A stretch of 64,000 nucleotides of DNA, from contig NC_081146.1 in the NCBI RefSeq assembly GCF_958295425.1, positions 19,787,458 to 19,851,457 on the forward strand. The letters are read 5' to 3'. The notes beneath the pieces are model-generated. The model was not told the DNA's origin. It made no database searches and saw only the letters and a list, made by a program, of their open reading frames with translations. This document shows, one piece after another, positions 38,161 through 50,325 of the stretch. Both the position numbers and the translations under genes were made by a program. Each line of letters begins with the position of its first letter. Positions within the stretch are counted from its first letter, which is position 1. The stretch comes from Solea solea. Its lineage: Eukaryota > Chordata > Actinopteri > Pleuronectiformes > Soleidae.

Positions 38161-41079
38161 TCTCAGTAACCGAAATGCGATCTTGTTTGTAAAGCACATG
38201 CACGTAAATACCACCTTGTCTTCTGTGTTAGCTGAGATGTTGGAGCCGCTCCTTTGACGTCTCCATTTCCACCGCTAACCACACAAGAACGTGCCTCCTC
38301 CACTCTTGACCAATTTTGCCAAAGCAATTCCACTCGCAGCTGAAGTGTGCTGGATTGAAAGACCTGGAGCACACAGCGACTGACAGTTCCTTATTCTGAG
38401 GAACATGGGATCGCTCTGAGACAGACATCCTACTTTGTCAGCATATAGAAAAACTCACTCACCCACTGGCAGATTTACTTGTAACTTAACCGAATGCTTT
38501 CTGTTGTTCCCTACGACTTAATTACATTTAACACGGCCCTCGAGGGGCTGACATGCAGTATGTTCGCTGTGTGGTTAACATTTTGATTAATGCGTTGGTT
38601 TTCAGATCTCTTCACACCCACTTTCCTGTAAATATGTATACACATCCTGCTAATAATATATGTACTGTGGCCAACTAGTGCCGATGTGAAGAAATCACTT
38701 TATAGAGTTGGGAATAAAATCACTGAGCAGTGAGAGACAAACACATCGACATTCTTGCAGAGGCAGACACTCGTGGTGAATAGTTGCAAGGTTAACATAA
38801 GATTGTGTTTAAACGTCTTCCTTAAAATAGGTAGAATACACACACTTTGCACAATGTATGGCCTTCACTCAGCTGTGTGTTTTTCCTGCCAAACGTGTTA
38901 TTGTATGCATGATGTTCTCAGGTGTGGCAGGAGGAGATTGCTGACCAAGGTCATGTTAGGAAAAATTCACCTCGCAATGGTTTTCTTCCCTTTAGTATTG
39001 TTTTCCCCTTGTTGGCTTCATCCTTGATGCTAACCATGATAGCTTCATCCCTTCTTTCCCCCCTCTGGACACCTTCTGCCTTCCTTATTTTTTCATGTAA
39101 GTTCTTCCTTTCCCACTCACTCTCTTCTGTATTTTCTCCCTCATTTAATCCCTTATCCGGACACAAAATTATACAAAAAATCCTTGTAAAACGTTGCCCG
39201 AAATAAGGAAATAATGTTGAAAGCATTTTATTTTACAAAATGTACAAATCTTACACTTTGCATAACAGTTAACAACAAAACAAAACAAAACACAACAGTG
39301 TTTGTTTTTCTAGGAGGCCAAATTGATTACTTTGAATTTAATTTATTTTGAATAAAGTGCACAGAATCATGATTAGTTTGTGGTCAAAGAAAAGGAAAAC
39401 CCAATTAAACCCAAAACTAAAGAGGAAAGGAGAGAAACTAAGTATGCTAATTTACTGTGGTATCACCACACCCCCAACTAGGAATCAGTGCACAGTGGAA
39501 ATGTCCTCTTAAACAAACCTAATTCAAATACAAAGTTTATGGTTTGAAGACCCCCAATACTGTGATTTGAAGCATGGAGTGGCTTCTTTGTGATTTCAAC
39601 TTGCATATTCTGCAAAAAAAAAAAAAAAAAATCGACCGTGGTCCCGTACAAGGCCATATTGCCCAGTGAAATTAGTTTTTTAAATTGGAAGCGTGCATTG
39701 ACTCTTTTCAGGTTCATAAAATATTTTTAATGTATGAATAAAGTGCATGAAACATGGTGTCCAGTGTTCCAAGGCTTTTCATTTAGCGACTTCTACCATG
39801 TGTAGTGAACAAAATGAGAACAGTTGGACACGCTGGTTGGGGGTTGCATTTTAGTCAGAATTCCACTTTAATTCATCTTCTTTTGATAGAAGCAACTATA
39901 GAAGAAGAAGCGAACACGTGTCTATTCAATAAAGGAAAACATAGGCGATGTAGAAGTTATAAATGTGGAAAGGTTTATGTTGCAGTTTTTCTTTCACTCT
40001 CAATAACAGTCCACCCTCTCCTTTCTTATTCTCTTTTCTTTATCCGACACATTTCCTCACTCCTCGTCTCTCTTGGTGGTCCCCCTTTTTTGTCCATCTC
40101 CCTTTATCTCACTCTGTCTGTCACAGACAGCCCCCCCCCGCTCCATCTCTCACAGTGTGGTCTCCCTCCACAGGCAAGACATATTGAGCTGTAGAAATGT
40201 GGAGCCCTTACTCGTCTATAAAGTGACTGACAGCTCAGGGTTATTAGAGGACGACCTTCTACCCCTCTGCCCACCTACTGCTGCCTGGGGCTGAGACTCA
40301 GATCTACTGTCTGGCTGTCTGTCTCTCTGTCTGTCTGTGCACCTGTCTATGTGCTGGTCACACTATGCATAATTCTGATCCAGTCACATCCATGTCACAT
40401 CTATTGTTGAGGTGGACTTTTAGAGTCTGCCTGTTGTGTTTCAGTTCTGTTCGGACCCTGTATATAAATATATATATTTACAGTATATGAAGGCGTAGCA
40501 ACTTTGACATTGTCAGAAACTACTTTTAAAGAAGTTGGGCTTGTTGTCAGAACTCGAAAAGTAAAGACAGATTTCAGTGATTCAATTTCCCAACAGTAAT
40601 TAGCACCACATACATAATCACTGACATGCAGACAAGCAATTACAGCAGCATTGTCTGGCTAAATTATCAATCTATAATAAAAAAAGGAGCATCAATTCTT
40701 CCGCTTCTACTTTTAATAATATATAATAGTCTGAAGCACAAAATACTTGAAGCATTGACTAAAAGGTTAAGTTTAGAGAAGAGCTTCCCTGGGCTTATAT
40801 TGGAGTATACAGTACTGGAGTGTACCAGTGATTAGGGTTGCTTATGATAGATAGACGTAGGCGTCATGCTGGTAAGTGAGGACACACAATATTCACAGTT
40901 TGACTAATCAGTTGGCTCCTTCTACATATAGCACAGACAGCAGTGGTAGAGTCTGTGGGAGCAAGTGGAAAATCTCCTGACTGACGGTTTTCTGTAAAAC
41001 AACAAGACAAAGTAGGTTCAGAGTCACAGAGTTAAGAGTTCGGTCAGACAATAACACACATTACAGCTGAGTGCAAGCT

Positions 41080-41285
41080 TTCTGTCCTTCTTTGGAATTG
41101 GGATTGGGTTGCTGGTTCAAATCCCGGGGCAAGCCAAGACCTGGGGCGCCCCTGAGCAAGGCACCCATCATTGCTTCCCGGGCGCAGATAAGTGCTGCCC
41201 TCTGCTCCTGCACCCAGTGTGTGTATGTTCTCTCCCGGTGTGTAATAAGGATGGGTTAAATGCAGAGGTCACATTCACCATCACT
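41080..41285 (+). repeat. tRNA-derived SINE-like fish repeat
   Basis: GGTTCAAATCCCGGGGC resembles an RNA polymerase III B box. CCCTGAGCAAGGCACCCATC, TTCCCGGGCGCAGATAAGTGCTGCCC and GGATGGGTTAAATGCAGAGG follow, a layout very common in teleosts. It is not a functional tRNA: no cloverleaf can be drawn. Confidence 0.65.
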
Positions 41286-41311
41286 AATTGGTATGTGTAT
41301 GAAAATAATAG

Positions 41312-41490
41312 TAGTGAAGTAGTTTATTTCGAACAGGCAAACCATATATATATAAATGAAATAAGCAACAACAACAACAGCAAATAATAATGATGCAAAA
41401 GTGGAGCATCAAAAACAACCTGAGGAAGAAAAACAACACAGTGATTTCATTTACATATTCCAAAAGGGGTGGGAAGACGTAGACTCAAAA
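41312..41490 (-). repeat. Reverse copy of the LINE-tail-like fish repeat
   Basis: It starts AGTTTATTTCGAACAGGC (reverse of the GTTCRAAATAAA tail) and ends ATTCCAAAAGGGGTGGGAAGACG (reverse of CTTCCCAC..CTTTTG). The middle is low-complexity. Confidence 0.5.
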
Positions 41491-42243
41491 TATTTTGAGC
41501 CGTCAACTCCCGTGATAAAGTTCACGTCTGCCTCATTATCGAGTGCTGAGATGTTTAATTTTTAAGATGTTTAATTGTCTCTTTCTCCGTGACCCCACAC
41601 ACTTGTTACTACAGGAATGGATTTACTCCAACACTGTAGCATCAGCAACAAAATACAGGCAGTCGTGTTATTCACCCAGCACTACAAACACTAACATGCA
41701 TTAAAAACAACTGCACAGGTCGTTAACTATCGTCTAAAAACAACAACAAGGACTGTATAAAACACCGCTCCATTATAGTGGCTATTGGTCAGCATCTGTC
41801 TCTCTTTGTGTGGTGTGTCTATGTGTGTGTGTATGTAAATTATGCACCAAATCAGTTCACTGTAATTGCAAGATGTATTACAAGATAATTGCATGTGTGT
41901 GTGTGTGTGTGTCGCTGTGAATGTGGAACTGTGTGCGCACGCAGGTGTGTGTTCATTTAAATTAAATTCTGCTCACTTCCGACTATAATGAACTAATAAT
42001 TTAAAAGCACGTCGGTCTTCGAAGTCCAGTGTGCAACATTTAGGAGGCTTTATTGGCAGAAGTGGAATAGGCTACCCTTAAGTATGTTTGTATAAGTGAA
42101 TAATCTGTGAAATAAAATAATTGTTCGGTCATGGAAGACGTAAAATAAGCACATGTAAGTCACAGTGTGCACTTCAAGCGTATCAGTAAAGAAGAGCGAC
42201 ATATTTATAGAGTATATAAGGGAGTGGAAACCAAAATGCATTA

Positions 42244-42612
42244 TATGGACAAAAGTATTTGGCCACACCTCTTAAGTATTGAATTAAGGTGTTTCAATCA
42301 GGCTTTGGGCTCGGCCCCTTATCTCCAATGAAGGACAATCTTAACACTTCAGTTTGAGGAAAGCTCTTTTCTATTCCGACATGACTGTGCCCCAGTGACG
42401 AGTTTGTTGTGGAAGAACTTAACTGGCCCGCACAGAGCCCTGACCTCAACCCCGTCGAGCACCTTTGGGATAAACTGGAACAGAGATTGTGAGCCGGGCC
42501 TTCTCGTCCAACATCAGTGCCTGACCTCATAAATGCTCTACAGAATGAATGGACACAAATTCCCATAGAAACCCTTTAAAATCTTGAGGAAGCTGTTATA
42601 GCTAATGTAATG
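42244..42612 (+). pseudogene. Tc1-like transposon remnant with C-terminal DDE segment
   Basis: It begins TATGGACAAAAGTATTTGG, the typical inverted end of a Tc1-like family in fish, and soon joins the 3' part of the transposase. 42424-42480 encodes WPAQSPDLNPVEHLWDKLE, the segment carrying the third catalytic residue (Glu, codon 42457-42459) of the DD34E triad. A TGA at 42490-42492 sits where this family usually has CGA, so a CpG-type decay is likely. The central transposase and the right inverted end are missing. It is non-functional. Confidence 0.85.
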
Positions 42613-43135
42613 TAGATAATTTTCAAATAATAATATTTTGTGTTGTCATGTTTGCTGGCCTTTTTTTTTTTTAAATGTTATCTCTGTGTTTATTAAGGCT
42701 TGTTCCCACTTCAAATGCGACAGTGAAAAGAAGTGCAGCTTATCTCTGCTTTAAGAATAACGTGACAATTTCGATTTTGATTCTTTTTGAACGATAAGCA
42801 AGGCCACTGCCATTCACGAAGAGAGCTGGAGTGTAAACTGGTGGTTGACCCCAGTTAAACACTGCAAACCACTAATGGCCATCATCATATAACAAAGACC
42901 ATTTCAACCATTAAGTGCTTTATCCATTGAATTAGTTAATAATTCATGTGAACTTGCTCTGATCTATCACCATGTTAAAGTTTGTGCCTACATGACTTCA
43001 ATGGGTTCAAGGTTTTCCAAGAATAATAACAAATTCATGATTATTACTATTATTATTACTCTGTTAAAATGGTCACGTTGGTCTAGTAAGACAAGCATGA
43101 CGACACAGTTGTATATGACGTGACCAATTATCACC

Positions 43136-43665
43136 ACTGGCGTGATGACGTTAAGGGGAAGAGGGGCGGGGCTACACGACACCCACAAAGAAGAACGTAA
43201 ACGTAAAAGTGGTGTGTACGAAACTTGCTGTGTGGGGTTGCGAGTCAAACTTTATCACTCTTTTGCTTCCCCATTTTTGTTTTTGCTCATCACTTTCGCA
43301 CGTGCAGAGCAATCTGAGCTCTTATTGGTCAGTTTCCATGACGTAATGGAACACTAGCAGAAAATACTCTATAAAACGATTGATTTTTTTTAGGGTCAAC
43401 AGGTTTCGACACCCTACATCGACGTTTTTACGGCTGCTGTCCACAAAAATACACCGTGGTCCATCGACGAGGTGCGCACGTTCCTGTGTTTGGTGGCGGA
43501 TGACAGGATCCAGAGAGAAACGAGACGGTCTATCAGGAGGAAGTGACGGCAGTTGAGGAGGTTCTATGAAGTGATCGTATAAACAACGTGTCTGATACCC
43601 AAACTGAGTAGAGCTGAGTAGTGCGAGAACTGTATAATGGAATAGCACCACTCCACCACTTGAAT
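43136..43665 (+). pseudogene. Decayed DNA transposon with Myb/SANT-like domain fragment
   Basis: At 43457-43543 a frame encodes WSIDEVRTFLCLVADDRIQR and nine more residues before a TGA at 43544-43546. A WS..EV..FL.LVAD..IQRE pattern is typical of the Myb/SANT-like (MADF-related) proteins carried by PIF/Harbinger-type and similar fish elements. The domain is cut short and no acidic-triad transposase remains. The right end (GAGTAGAGCTGAGTAG..AATGGAATAGC) resembles the GC-ended MITE family. Superfamily assignment is an inference. Confidence 0.5.
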
Positions 43666-45859
43666 GGACATGATGCAGAAAACCTGACCTGTGGTGGTAA
43701 CTGTTTCAGGACGCATCTTTACAGATCAAAGATATCCTGAGCATATTTTCAATCTGAGAAATGTGTGATTCTGTTTTAAAGAAGAGCCCTTCCCCCGGCT
43801 CCTCAGCATGTGGGGCTCCTTCACTGCCTCTCTCTCTCGCATCCACGATGCTTCTGTGAGACAGTTGAACAAACTGGATGATGACACAAATGTATAACAG
43901 CCATTTTCTAAACACTTCCTTCACAGGCTGCTGTCGTCTCCGACAGCAAGGACACAATCGTTTTCATGGTTGTTTAACCAGCCTTGATTTGTTTAGTGGA
44001 ACAGCCTCAGACTATACCTATCTGCTCTGATTCAGCTGTTGATGTGATGGCTGAGGTTACTGAGTTTAAGATGTTATTTTGGCTCAGCCTGTCGGCGCCA
44101 ACCCTCCTGCAGAGATCCTCTGCTAGCTCGGCTAGGTACCGCGTGGGCGTGTGTGCGAATTATGTGTGTGTTTGCACGGGTGGAGGTGTGCTCCGTGCGT
44201 ATGTGTGTCTGTGCGGTGCACGTTTGTGTGTGTATGTGCGTGTATCTGTCTGTACTTTAGTCACGTGTGTGGGCGATGCGTGGGCCGAGCGTTAAACCTG
44301 ACAGTGAGCAAGCAACCTGAGGACATATTTATGAGGTTTCTCACTGTAGATGCTAACCAGTGAATATTAACCTGGTGCTCTCTGAGCACCTTCAGCTGCA
44401 ACACTTTCAAATATCATTTCTTGTCTGAGTAATGCACTGATACGTCTGTTATGGAGGAAAGTGAACCGGAATAAACTGGCTAGAGTCTTTTGGTCCGACT
44501 GCGGCGTTATTACCGTCAAGTAAAGACATCACCTGTCTTGTTTTGTGTATAAATGCGTGTACTGTAGTGCACATGCACTTGCATTATGTGTGAGTGCATA
44601 AAGTGCTGCATGAGGTCATAAACCTGGCAGACTTGTGGGTTTAACTCAGCGTGTAAAGCATGTTCAGCTTATTCCCAACTAATTACGGCTGATGTATATT
44701 CAAATGAGACTGACCAACTGGCTCAAACAGGTCATTAATTTGTGAAATTAATAGCCAAGTCACACAGGGAACGTGGTTTAATCTATGGCCAAATGGCAAA
44801 TCCTGTTGTCCCTTTCAAAAGGAGAAAAATGTGAACATCACTTGTGTTGTTAGCATGTCACTGTGTGCAAATGACAGACTGGCCCTGCAGCTGGGTCAGG
44901 CCCCAGGCTGAGAAACATAAAATTACAGGCTGACATTTTACCTCAACATGGCTGGAGTGATGGTTTCGGTGTATCCAGATGTTTGATCTCAAACTGTGTA
45001 CGTTTCCAAAGGAAAATCTACATTAAATATACACACTCGCTAGACAAGTTCAAAGTAGATGCAGTTTATCACAGAAGAACAAAGTATCATTGTTCTGCCA
45101 TTCAATTTTCACCTTGTGTTTATTCTTATATTTATCGTCATAACAACGGATAACTCAGTTTCCATGGACAACAGACTTTACACTTAGTGTCTGGAACCAA
45201 ATTACAAAGTTGCACGGAGTCTGTCCTCAAAGCTGAGGTCACGCAGGGAATATAAAGGGATAGTTTAGGTTGTTTTTGAAGTGTGGCTGTACGAGGTGAC
45301 ATATTATCAACACCGACTTTGGTCGAGCATGCTGTTGCCATGAAATCATCTGGAAGCTGAACACTCACTCTCACTGATAACATTCCTGCCCTCAGGGACA
45401 CATGGAAAAAAAAATACTGCTTAAGTCTAAATAGAATTTTGTAAACTGTTCACTCTCCTGCACCAGATTCCGTAGCGGAAATCAGGGCACACAGCAGTTG
45501 TTAATCCACTGCTGCCTCCATTATTAAGTTCAAATGTGTCATCTTGTCACTTTGGTGTTTGAAACCCTTTGCCCGGATTTACCGAAGTGACACAAAAGTA
45601 CCAAACCAGCAGCTCCTGTGGACACATATCAGCATTTTTTTGTCTCACCTCTATTTTACAATTTGTCAGTCTCTACTCAGCAAAACCACTGATAATTGAA
45701 GACTCCATAGAGTCTCTTTAATGGAGTTTCATAGGCTTATTATTGCACAGCAATAAAATATTGATATCAGGGAGGGTTCTGTTAGGGAATAGACTGCTAC
45801 TCTACTGTGGGGCGATAATGTTAATGTACACAGGTTAAATGATTCCACAGTTGTAAGGC

Positions 45860-46146
45860 TACATCTATACTCTGTTTTAAAAACACATCAATTCTGCACT
45901 GGATACGCCGCCTTTCCACATTACCCCTGCATTTTAGAGCTTTAGAAACTGCTGTCTCCACTGATATTGAACACCCATTGGCCATAACTTGACTGTCGGC
46001 TGTAAATGAAAAGTTCTATGAACATTAACTTTTAATTTCGGGTTCTTTTTAGTAGTAGTTTCTGATACTAAGCGAACAACTGCAGAGGAGACAATCAGCT
46101 TCCTGTGTAGATCCGCACATGCCTGCGCAGTGTTTCCGGAATGGTC
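45860..46146. mobile_element. Possible decayed MITE abutting the hAT MITE
   Basis: The sequence from GGCTACATCTATACTC to CACATGCCTGCGCAGTGTTTCCGG resembles a fish element in which a CTTCCTGTGTAGATCCGCACATGCCTGCGCA end is typical. No inverted end was confirmed. Confidence 0.3.
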
Positions 46147-46154
46147 ACATGATT

Positions 46155-46460
46155 AGGGCTAAAGAGATTACTAAATTAATCGTCAACTATTTTGAAAATC
46201 GTAAAATCTGTAGATTTCTGATTTTTCAGCTCCTTAACTGTGAATATTTCCTGGTTTTTTTTTTACTCCACATAACAAATAAATCATCAAAACTGAATAA
46301 TTTTGGTTTGGTGGACAAAACAAGACATTTGAGAATTTCCAGCTGATCAACATTTTCTAACATTTTCTGCCTTTTTATGGACCAAGCAATTACTCACTCA
46401 ATTGAGAAAATAATTGACAGAATAATCAATTATGAAAAAATAATCTTGAGTTGCAGCCCT
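46155..46460. mobile_element. hAT-type MITE (AGGGCTGCAAC family) with 8-bp target duplication
   Basis: The ends are AGGGCT (46155) and TTGCAGCCCT (to 46460). The right end read in reverse, AGGGCTGCAACT, followed by a region rich in GATTATT/AATTGA repeats, matches a hAT MITE widespread in fish. The flanks ACATGATT (46147-46154) and ACATGATA (46461-46468) form a seven-of-eight target duplication. The left inverted end is degraded. No coding capacity. Confidence 0.85.
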
Positions 46461-46489
46461 ACATGATATACCTTTTTAGGTTTGTTTAT

Positions 46490-46757
46490 TTCTTCTACTG
46501 CTTTATCCTCCACGTGAGGTTGCACCCTGGACAGATTGCCACATATAGAGACGGACAACCATCCACCCTCACCGTCAATTTAGAGTGTCCAATTTACCTA
46601 ATATCGCATATTGTATGTTTTTGGACGGTGAGAGAACCCGGAGAAAACCCACGTACACACGGGGAGAACATGTCCATGCAGAAAGGCCCTTGTTCAGACC
46701 GGGTCTCAAACCCAGGTCTTCTTGCTGCAAAAAGTGCTAACCACTACACCAACTGAG
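46490..46757 (+). repeat. CGCTTTATCCTCC-family repeat copy
   Basis: It starts CTGCTTTATCCTCCACGTGAGG with a deletion of the CTGGAGCC..CTGACAT part, and runs through GGACGGTGAGAGAACCCGG and GGGGAGAACATG to CTAACCACTACACCAACTGAG. It directly follows the hAT MITE target duplication. Confidence 0.7.
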
Positions 46758-47167
46758 GATAAAGCTGAAGAAAGCATTCAGCACTGCTCCAGTGCATTGA
46801 AGGCAACATGGAATGGAATGTTTCCCATAGTGTAAAAGAATAAAAAAAAAAAAAATATGAAAGCAACATGACCTTCTCCTCATGCAATCATTCCTTCACA
46901 TGTGTGGAAATGCACACGCGGTGTCAAGCACGTGCGAGGAGTCGCCTCTGGGACAAAGTCGATGGAGAAGGTTCAAACACAGTGTAACTTTGCTGCCATA
47001 TAGCACGGCAACATCACCCTGAGGCATACACAAGTACATTCCCTTTCTGGCCAGAAAACACACACACACACACACTGTGCAGCGCAGTAGTGATGCATTG
47101 TCTGGACTGCAGAGAGGAGACAGCCTGAAGGTCTCTCTACCTCTCTCCCCTCTCCCTCTTTCTGTCA

Positions 47168-47202
<35 letters not shown>

Positions 47203-47203
47203 A
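47168..47203 (+). repeat. (CT)n microsatellite
   Basis: CT repeat with one TTT interruption. Confidence 0.93.
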
Positions 47204-47809
47204 TTCCCCCCTTCACTATGAATGTCAATTGCGCCAAGTCAGCACAACTCTGACATGCTTAATTATCCTGGTGGAGTCAGGGAGAAGAGAGGGGAGGACG
47301 AGGTGAGACACGAGAGGATACTGAGAAAAGGATGATGAGTTGAAAAGAGAAAAAAGAAAAGTATCAGGCAAAATAACCACAAGGCTTCTGGTAGAGACAG
47401 ATTCACATAGACGGACAATTCTCCTGTTATTAAATCCGGGTTGCTTGTCAGGGTTTTTTTGTGCTGATTCATACACGGACGTGTGTCTTTTTCTCGGTCT
47501 ATAACCCGGTAACGCCACCTCTACATAGTCACGTGTAAATACCAGTAAATAACATAAAACGTGGCAAGCGTTGAAGGAGAGGAGACGGACAAAAGAGGAC
47601 GAGATGACCAGAGACACAGTGAGAGAGGGAGAGAGTGTGAGCTAAAAAGAGCAGTGGAAAGATAAAGAGGAGTGGAGCAGAGGGACAGCAGTTTGGAAAG
47701 ATGCCCCAATTCTTCATGGCTCACAGACGCATCTGCAACACATTTATTACCTTACTGCCCTGCAAACCTGCTGCCGCCTCATATCAAGGATGCAGGCTGG
47801 AGGGCAGAG

Positions 47810-47937
47810 AGAGGGCGAGAGCAGAGAGAGAGTAGAGAGAGAGCAGAGAGAGAGCAGAGAGAGAGCAGAGAGAGAGCAGAGAGAGAGTAGAGAGAGAGCA
47901 GAGAGCAGCCAAAAAAAGAAATCCGCTGAAATACAGG

Positions 47938-47965
<28 letters not shown>
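47810..47965 (+). repeat. Purine 11-bp minisatellite (CAGAGAGAGAG) plus GA run
   Basis: About eight units of an 11-bp GA-rich repeat with C/T marking each unit (47818-47905), then a (GA)n run at 47938-47961. Long frames through it are artefacts. Confidence 0.9.
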
Positions 47966-47968
<3 letters not shown>

Positions 47969-48825
47969 CAAGCGGACATTAAACAGTCTGACACAGACAA
48001 TTCACAGTAACCACAGAAAGTGCAGAGCCCAGTGCCTGACTACTCTTCAGTATGAAGCCACATTTTATTGTGCATTATACTCAAAGTAGTAAAACCACCC
48101 TGGATGAAAGAAAAGCGATATTTCATTTTTAGAACACATGGGAAATGTTAGGCATCATTTGCCGTGGACGCCGCGGACTGTTTACGCACGGGGAGCGACA
48201 GCAATCATCACATGAGCAAATCAACTTCTTACACAGTTGAAGTCGTGAAGTAACGGATCTCTGTGTCGGAATAGAAATATGTCAAATGTCCGAAAACTCT
48301 GATCCGTCACAGCCCATACGGAAAGAAATGTCATTCTGACTTCCTGTTTTGGTGTCTGATCCAAGTTTTATTCCAAAGGAAAGTCACAGACGCGGAAGAG
48401 GAGGAAAATAAGACGGATAGAGGACAGTGAGGGGACGAGCAGACACATTTGTCCATTTGTTAACTACGAAAGCTTCTTCTTCTTCTGCTTCTACTTGTGG
48501 AGAATTAAACAACACTGCACAAGTCAATGCAATAGTCCTTTCCGACTGAGCACCTGACACATGTATACTCACACCACAATTGGACAATTGAATTCCGTTT
48601 TCATGTAAGCGATGGAATAGTAAATTCCAACTGGAACAAGTCTTTTTTGGAATGAAGACATTGAGTCGGTCGCAACTGGAAGAGAAGAAATTGCCCAATC
48701 ACAGGGCAGTTCACAGAGAGTCAGTGCCTGTTTCAATGTCGGCAGCAAATGCCTACTCTGAAAACTCACGATTCGCAGTATTACTGGCACCATATTGAGC
48801 TTTTATACCTAGAAGTTCCCAGACA

Positions 48826-48990
48826 ACAATTACTCCTATTACTATTTTGATAATCGATTCATCGGCTGAGGGTTTTTTCATTAGCAAAACAAATGTTCTG
48901 ATTTTTCATCTTCTTAAATGTGAATATTTCCTGGTTTCTTCGCTCCATATAACAAAGAAATCATTAGAACGGAATCATTTTGGGACATTA
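48826..48990. mobile_element. Fragment of the same hAT MITE family as 46155-46460
   Basis: It shares in the same orientation the segments reading TATTTTGATAATCGATT, GTGAATATTTCCTGGTTT, and the following CTCCATATAACAAA..AAATCAT with the 46155 copy. Inverted ends and target duplication are not visible, so it is truncated. Confidence 0.65.
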
Positions 48991-49499
48991 TTTTGAGAAC
49001 AACCATAACAACCTTAAGCCCTACCTGCAACTAGCTATTGGTGCTCCATGCCTACATCAGCTTTATAGTAAAGAAACAGCTGATCAGTCTCTTAAGATAC
49101 AGGAAACGAACTTTCAGTTTGTGAGAGGAGGAAAATGTAAAATAAAAAACTCCGTCTTCATCTCATGATAAAATGCCTCATTGTAATCAGCTCTCTCTCC
49201 ACATAGAAAATCAATACTGGGAGTCTCGCGGCCTATCTGGAGAGATGTAGAAACACACTGACTTTGGCACTAACACTGGAGGACATGGTGGGGACCATGT
49301 GTTCTTTAATGGCCCCCCTTATTGCCTTCATCCAGTCTGTATGTGCTGTTTGTGAAGTGTGCCACGGCATACTACATCATCAGCTGCATCCTTTTTAATG
49401 CTTCACACTGTAGTGCTGCTAGTTCCCGCTCTGAGAGCAGCAGCTGCAGCAGAAGCAGCCCACTGTTTCTCATTTAGACACACACACACAACTTGTTTT

Positions 49500-49576
49500 T
49501 GTATCTTAGTGAGGACACATCAGAGACGCATTGCATTCCCTAACCCCTTACCCTAAACTTAACCATCACAACCATG
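49500..49576. repeat. CCCTAA-rich fish element fragment
   Basis: GTATCTTAGTGAGGACACATC, then CATTGCATTCCCTAACCCCTTACCCTAAACTTAACCATCACAAC. This matches a dispersed fish element whose CCCTAA runs only look telomeric. Confidence 0.5.
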
Positions 49577-49745
49577 GCCTTGTAGCGCTTTATCCTCCAC
49601 ACGAGGGTCGCGGGGGGCATTGGGCCAATCTCATCTGTCAAAGGGCGATAGGTGGGGTACATCCTGGACAGTTCGCCAGTCCATCACAGGGACTGTGTCC
49701 ACTTTACCTAATCCCCAAATTGCATGTTTTTGGACTGAATTTTAA
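49577..49745 (+). repeat. CGCTTTATCCTCC-family repeat copy (truncated)
   Basis: It contains GCGCTTTATCCTCCACACGAGGG, GTACATCCTGGACAGTTCGC, CAGTCCATCACAGGGAC and GCATGTTTTTGGACTG. It lies inside or beside a CCCTAA-rich element at 49500. Confidence 0.65.
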
Positions 49746-50139
49746 GAGCCAGGTTACTTTACAGGGAGCAAGGTAAGGTAACCCCGCCTCCACCTCGTTG
49801 AATGCATTCGCGCTCCCACAGCAGGGGATGCAAATCCTATCGGGGATAACTACCTTGGCACGACACTTGCGATGCCAGGCTTTTGAGAACATCTTTGTAA
49901 CTCATTCCCAACCTAAAATAAAACTCAATCACACTATCCCTGTCCATCCCGAAGCTTCAGGCCTCTTCGCTCGCTTTACTTGTGCAGCTCTCCTGGTAAT
50001 TCATGAGAATGTTATTAGTATCATTAATTTTGTGCTCACATTATTCCTATTTCATGTCCATGAATCATTTTTTCCCGTGTCATGTCTGGGGCTCCGTACT
50101 TTAGACTTCACAAAGGTATAAATACAAGAACACACACAC

Positions 50140-50325
50140 GTGCTATGCTTCTTAGGAAACTACATTGACTTCCTTTCATTCTGACCTTAACCATAACCAG
50201 TTAATGCCTAACCCTAACCTTAATCTAACCACAAGTTACACCCTAAACATAACCAGTTCCTCAGAAAGGAGGTTCTGCCTCATCAGGACCAGGTTTTAGT
50301 TTCTGCTGGTTCTGACAAGGTCAGT
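50140..50325. repeat. CCCTAA-rich fish element fragment
   Basis: ACCTTAACCATAACCAGTTAATGCCTAACCCTAACC and degraded variants, with TCTGACAAGGTCAGTGTAG after it. Same type as 49500-49576. Confidence 0.5.

Noticed and set aside
41120..41160. tRNA gene suggested by a GGTTCAAATCC box
   Set aside because: No A box at the right distance and no cloverleaf. The downstream sequence is a SINE-like repeat.
47747..48089. Ser/Leu- and Arg/Glu-repeat frames on both strands
   Set aside because: They are products of the 11-bp GA-rich minisatellite, not coding sequence.
49541..50260. CCCTAA-like runs suggesting an interstitial telomere
   Set aside because: The units are irregular and occur in a known fish dispersed-element context rather than as a (TTAGGG)n array.
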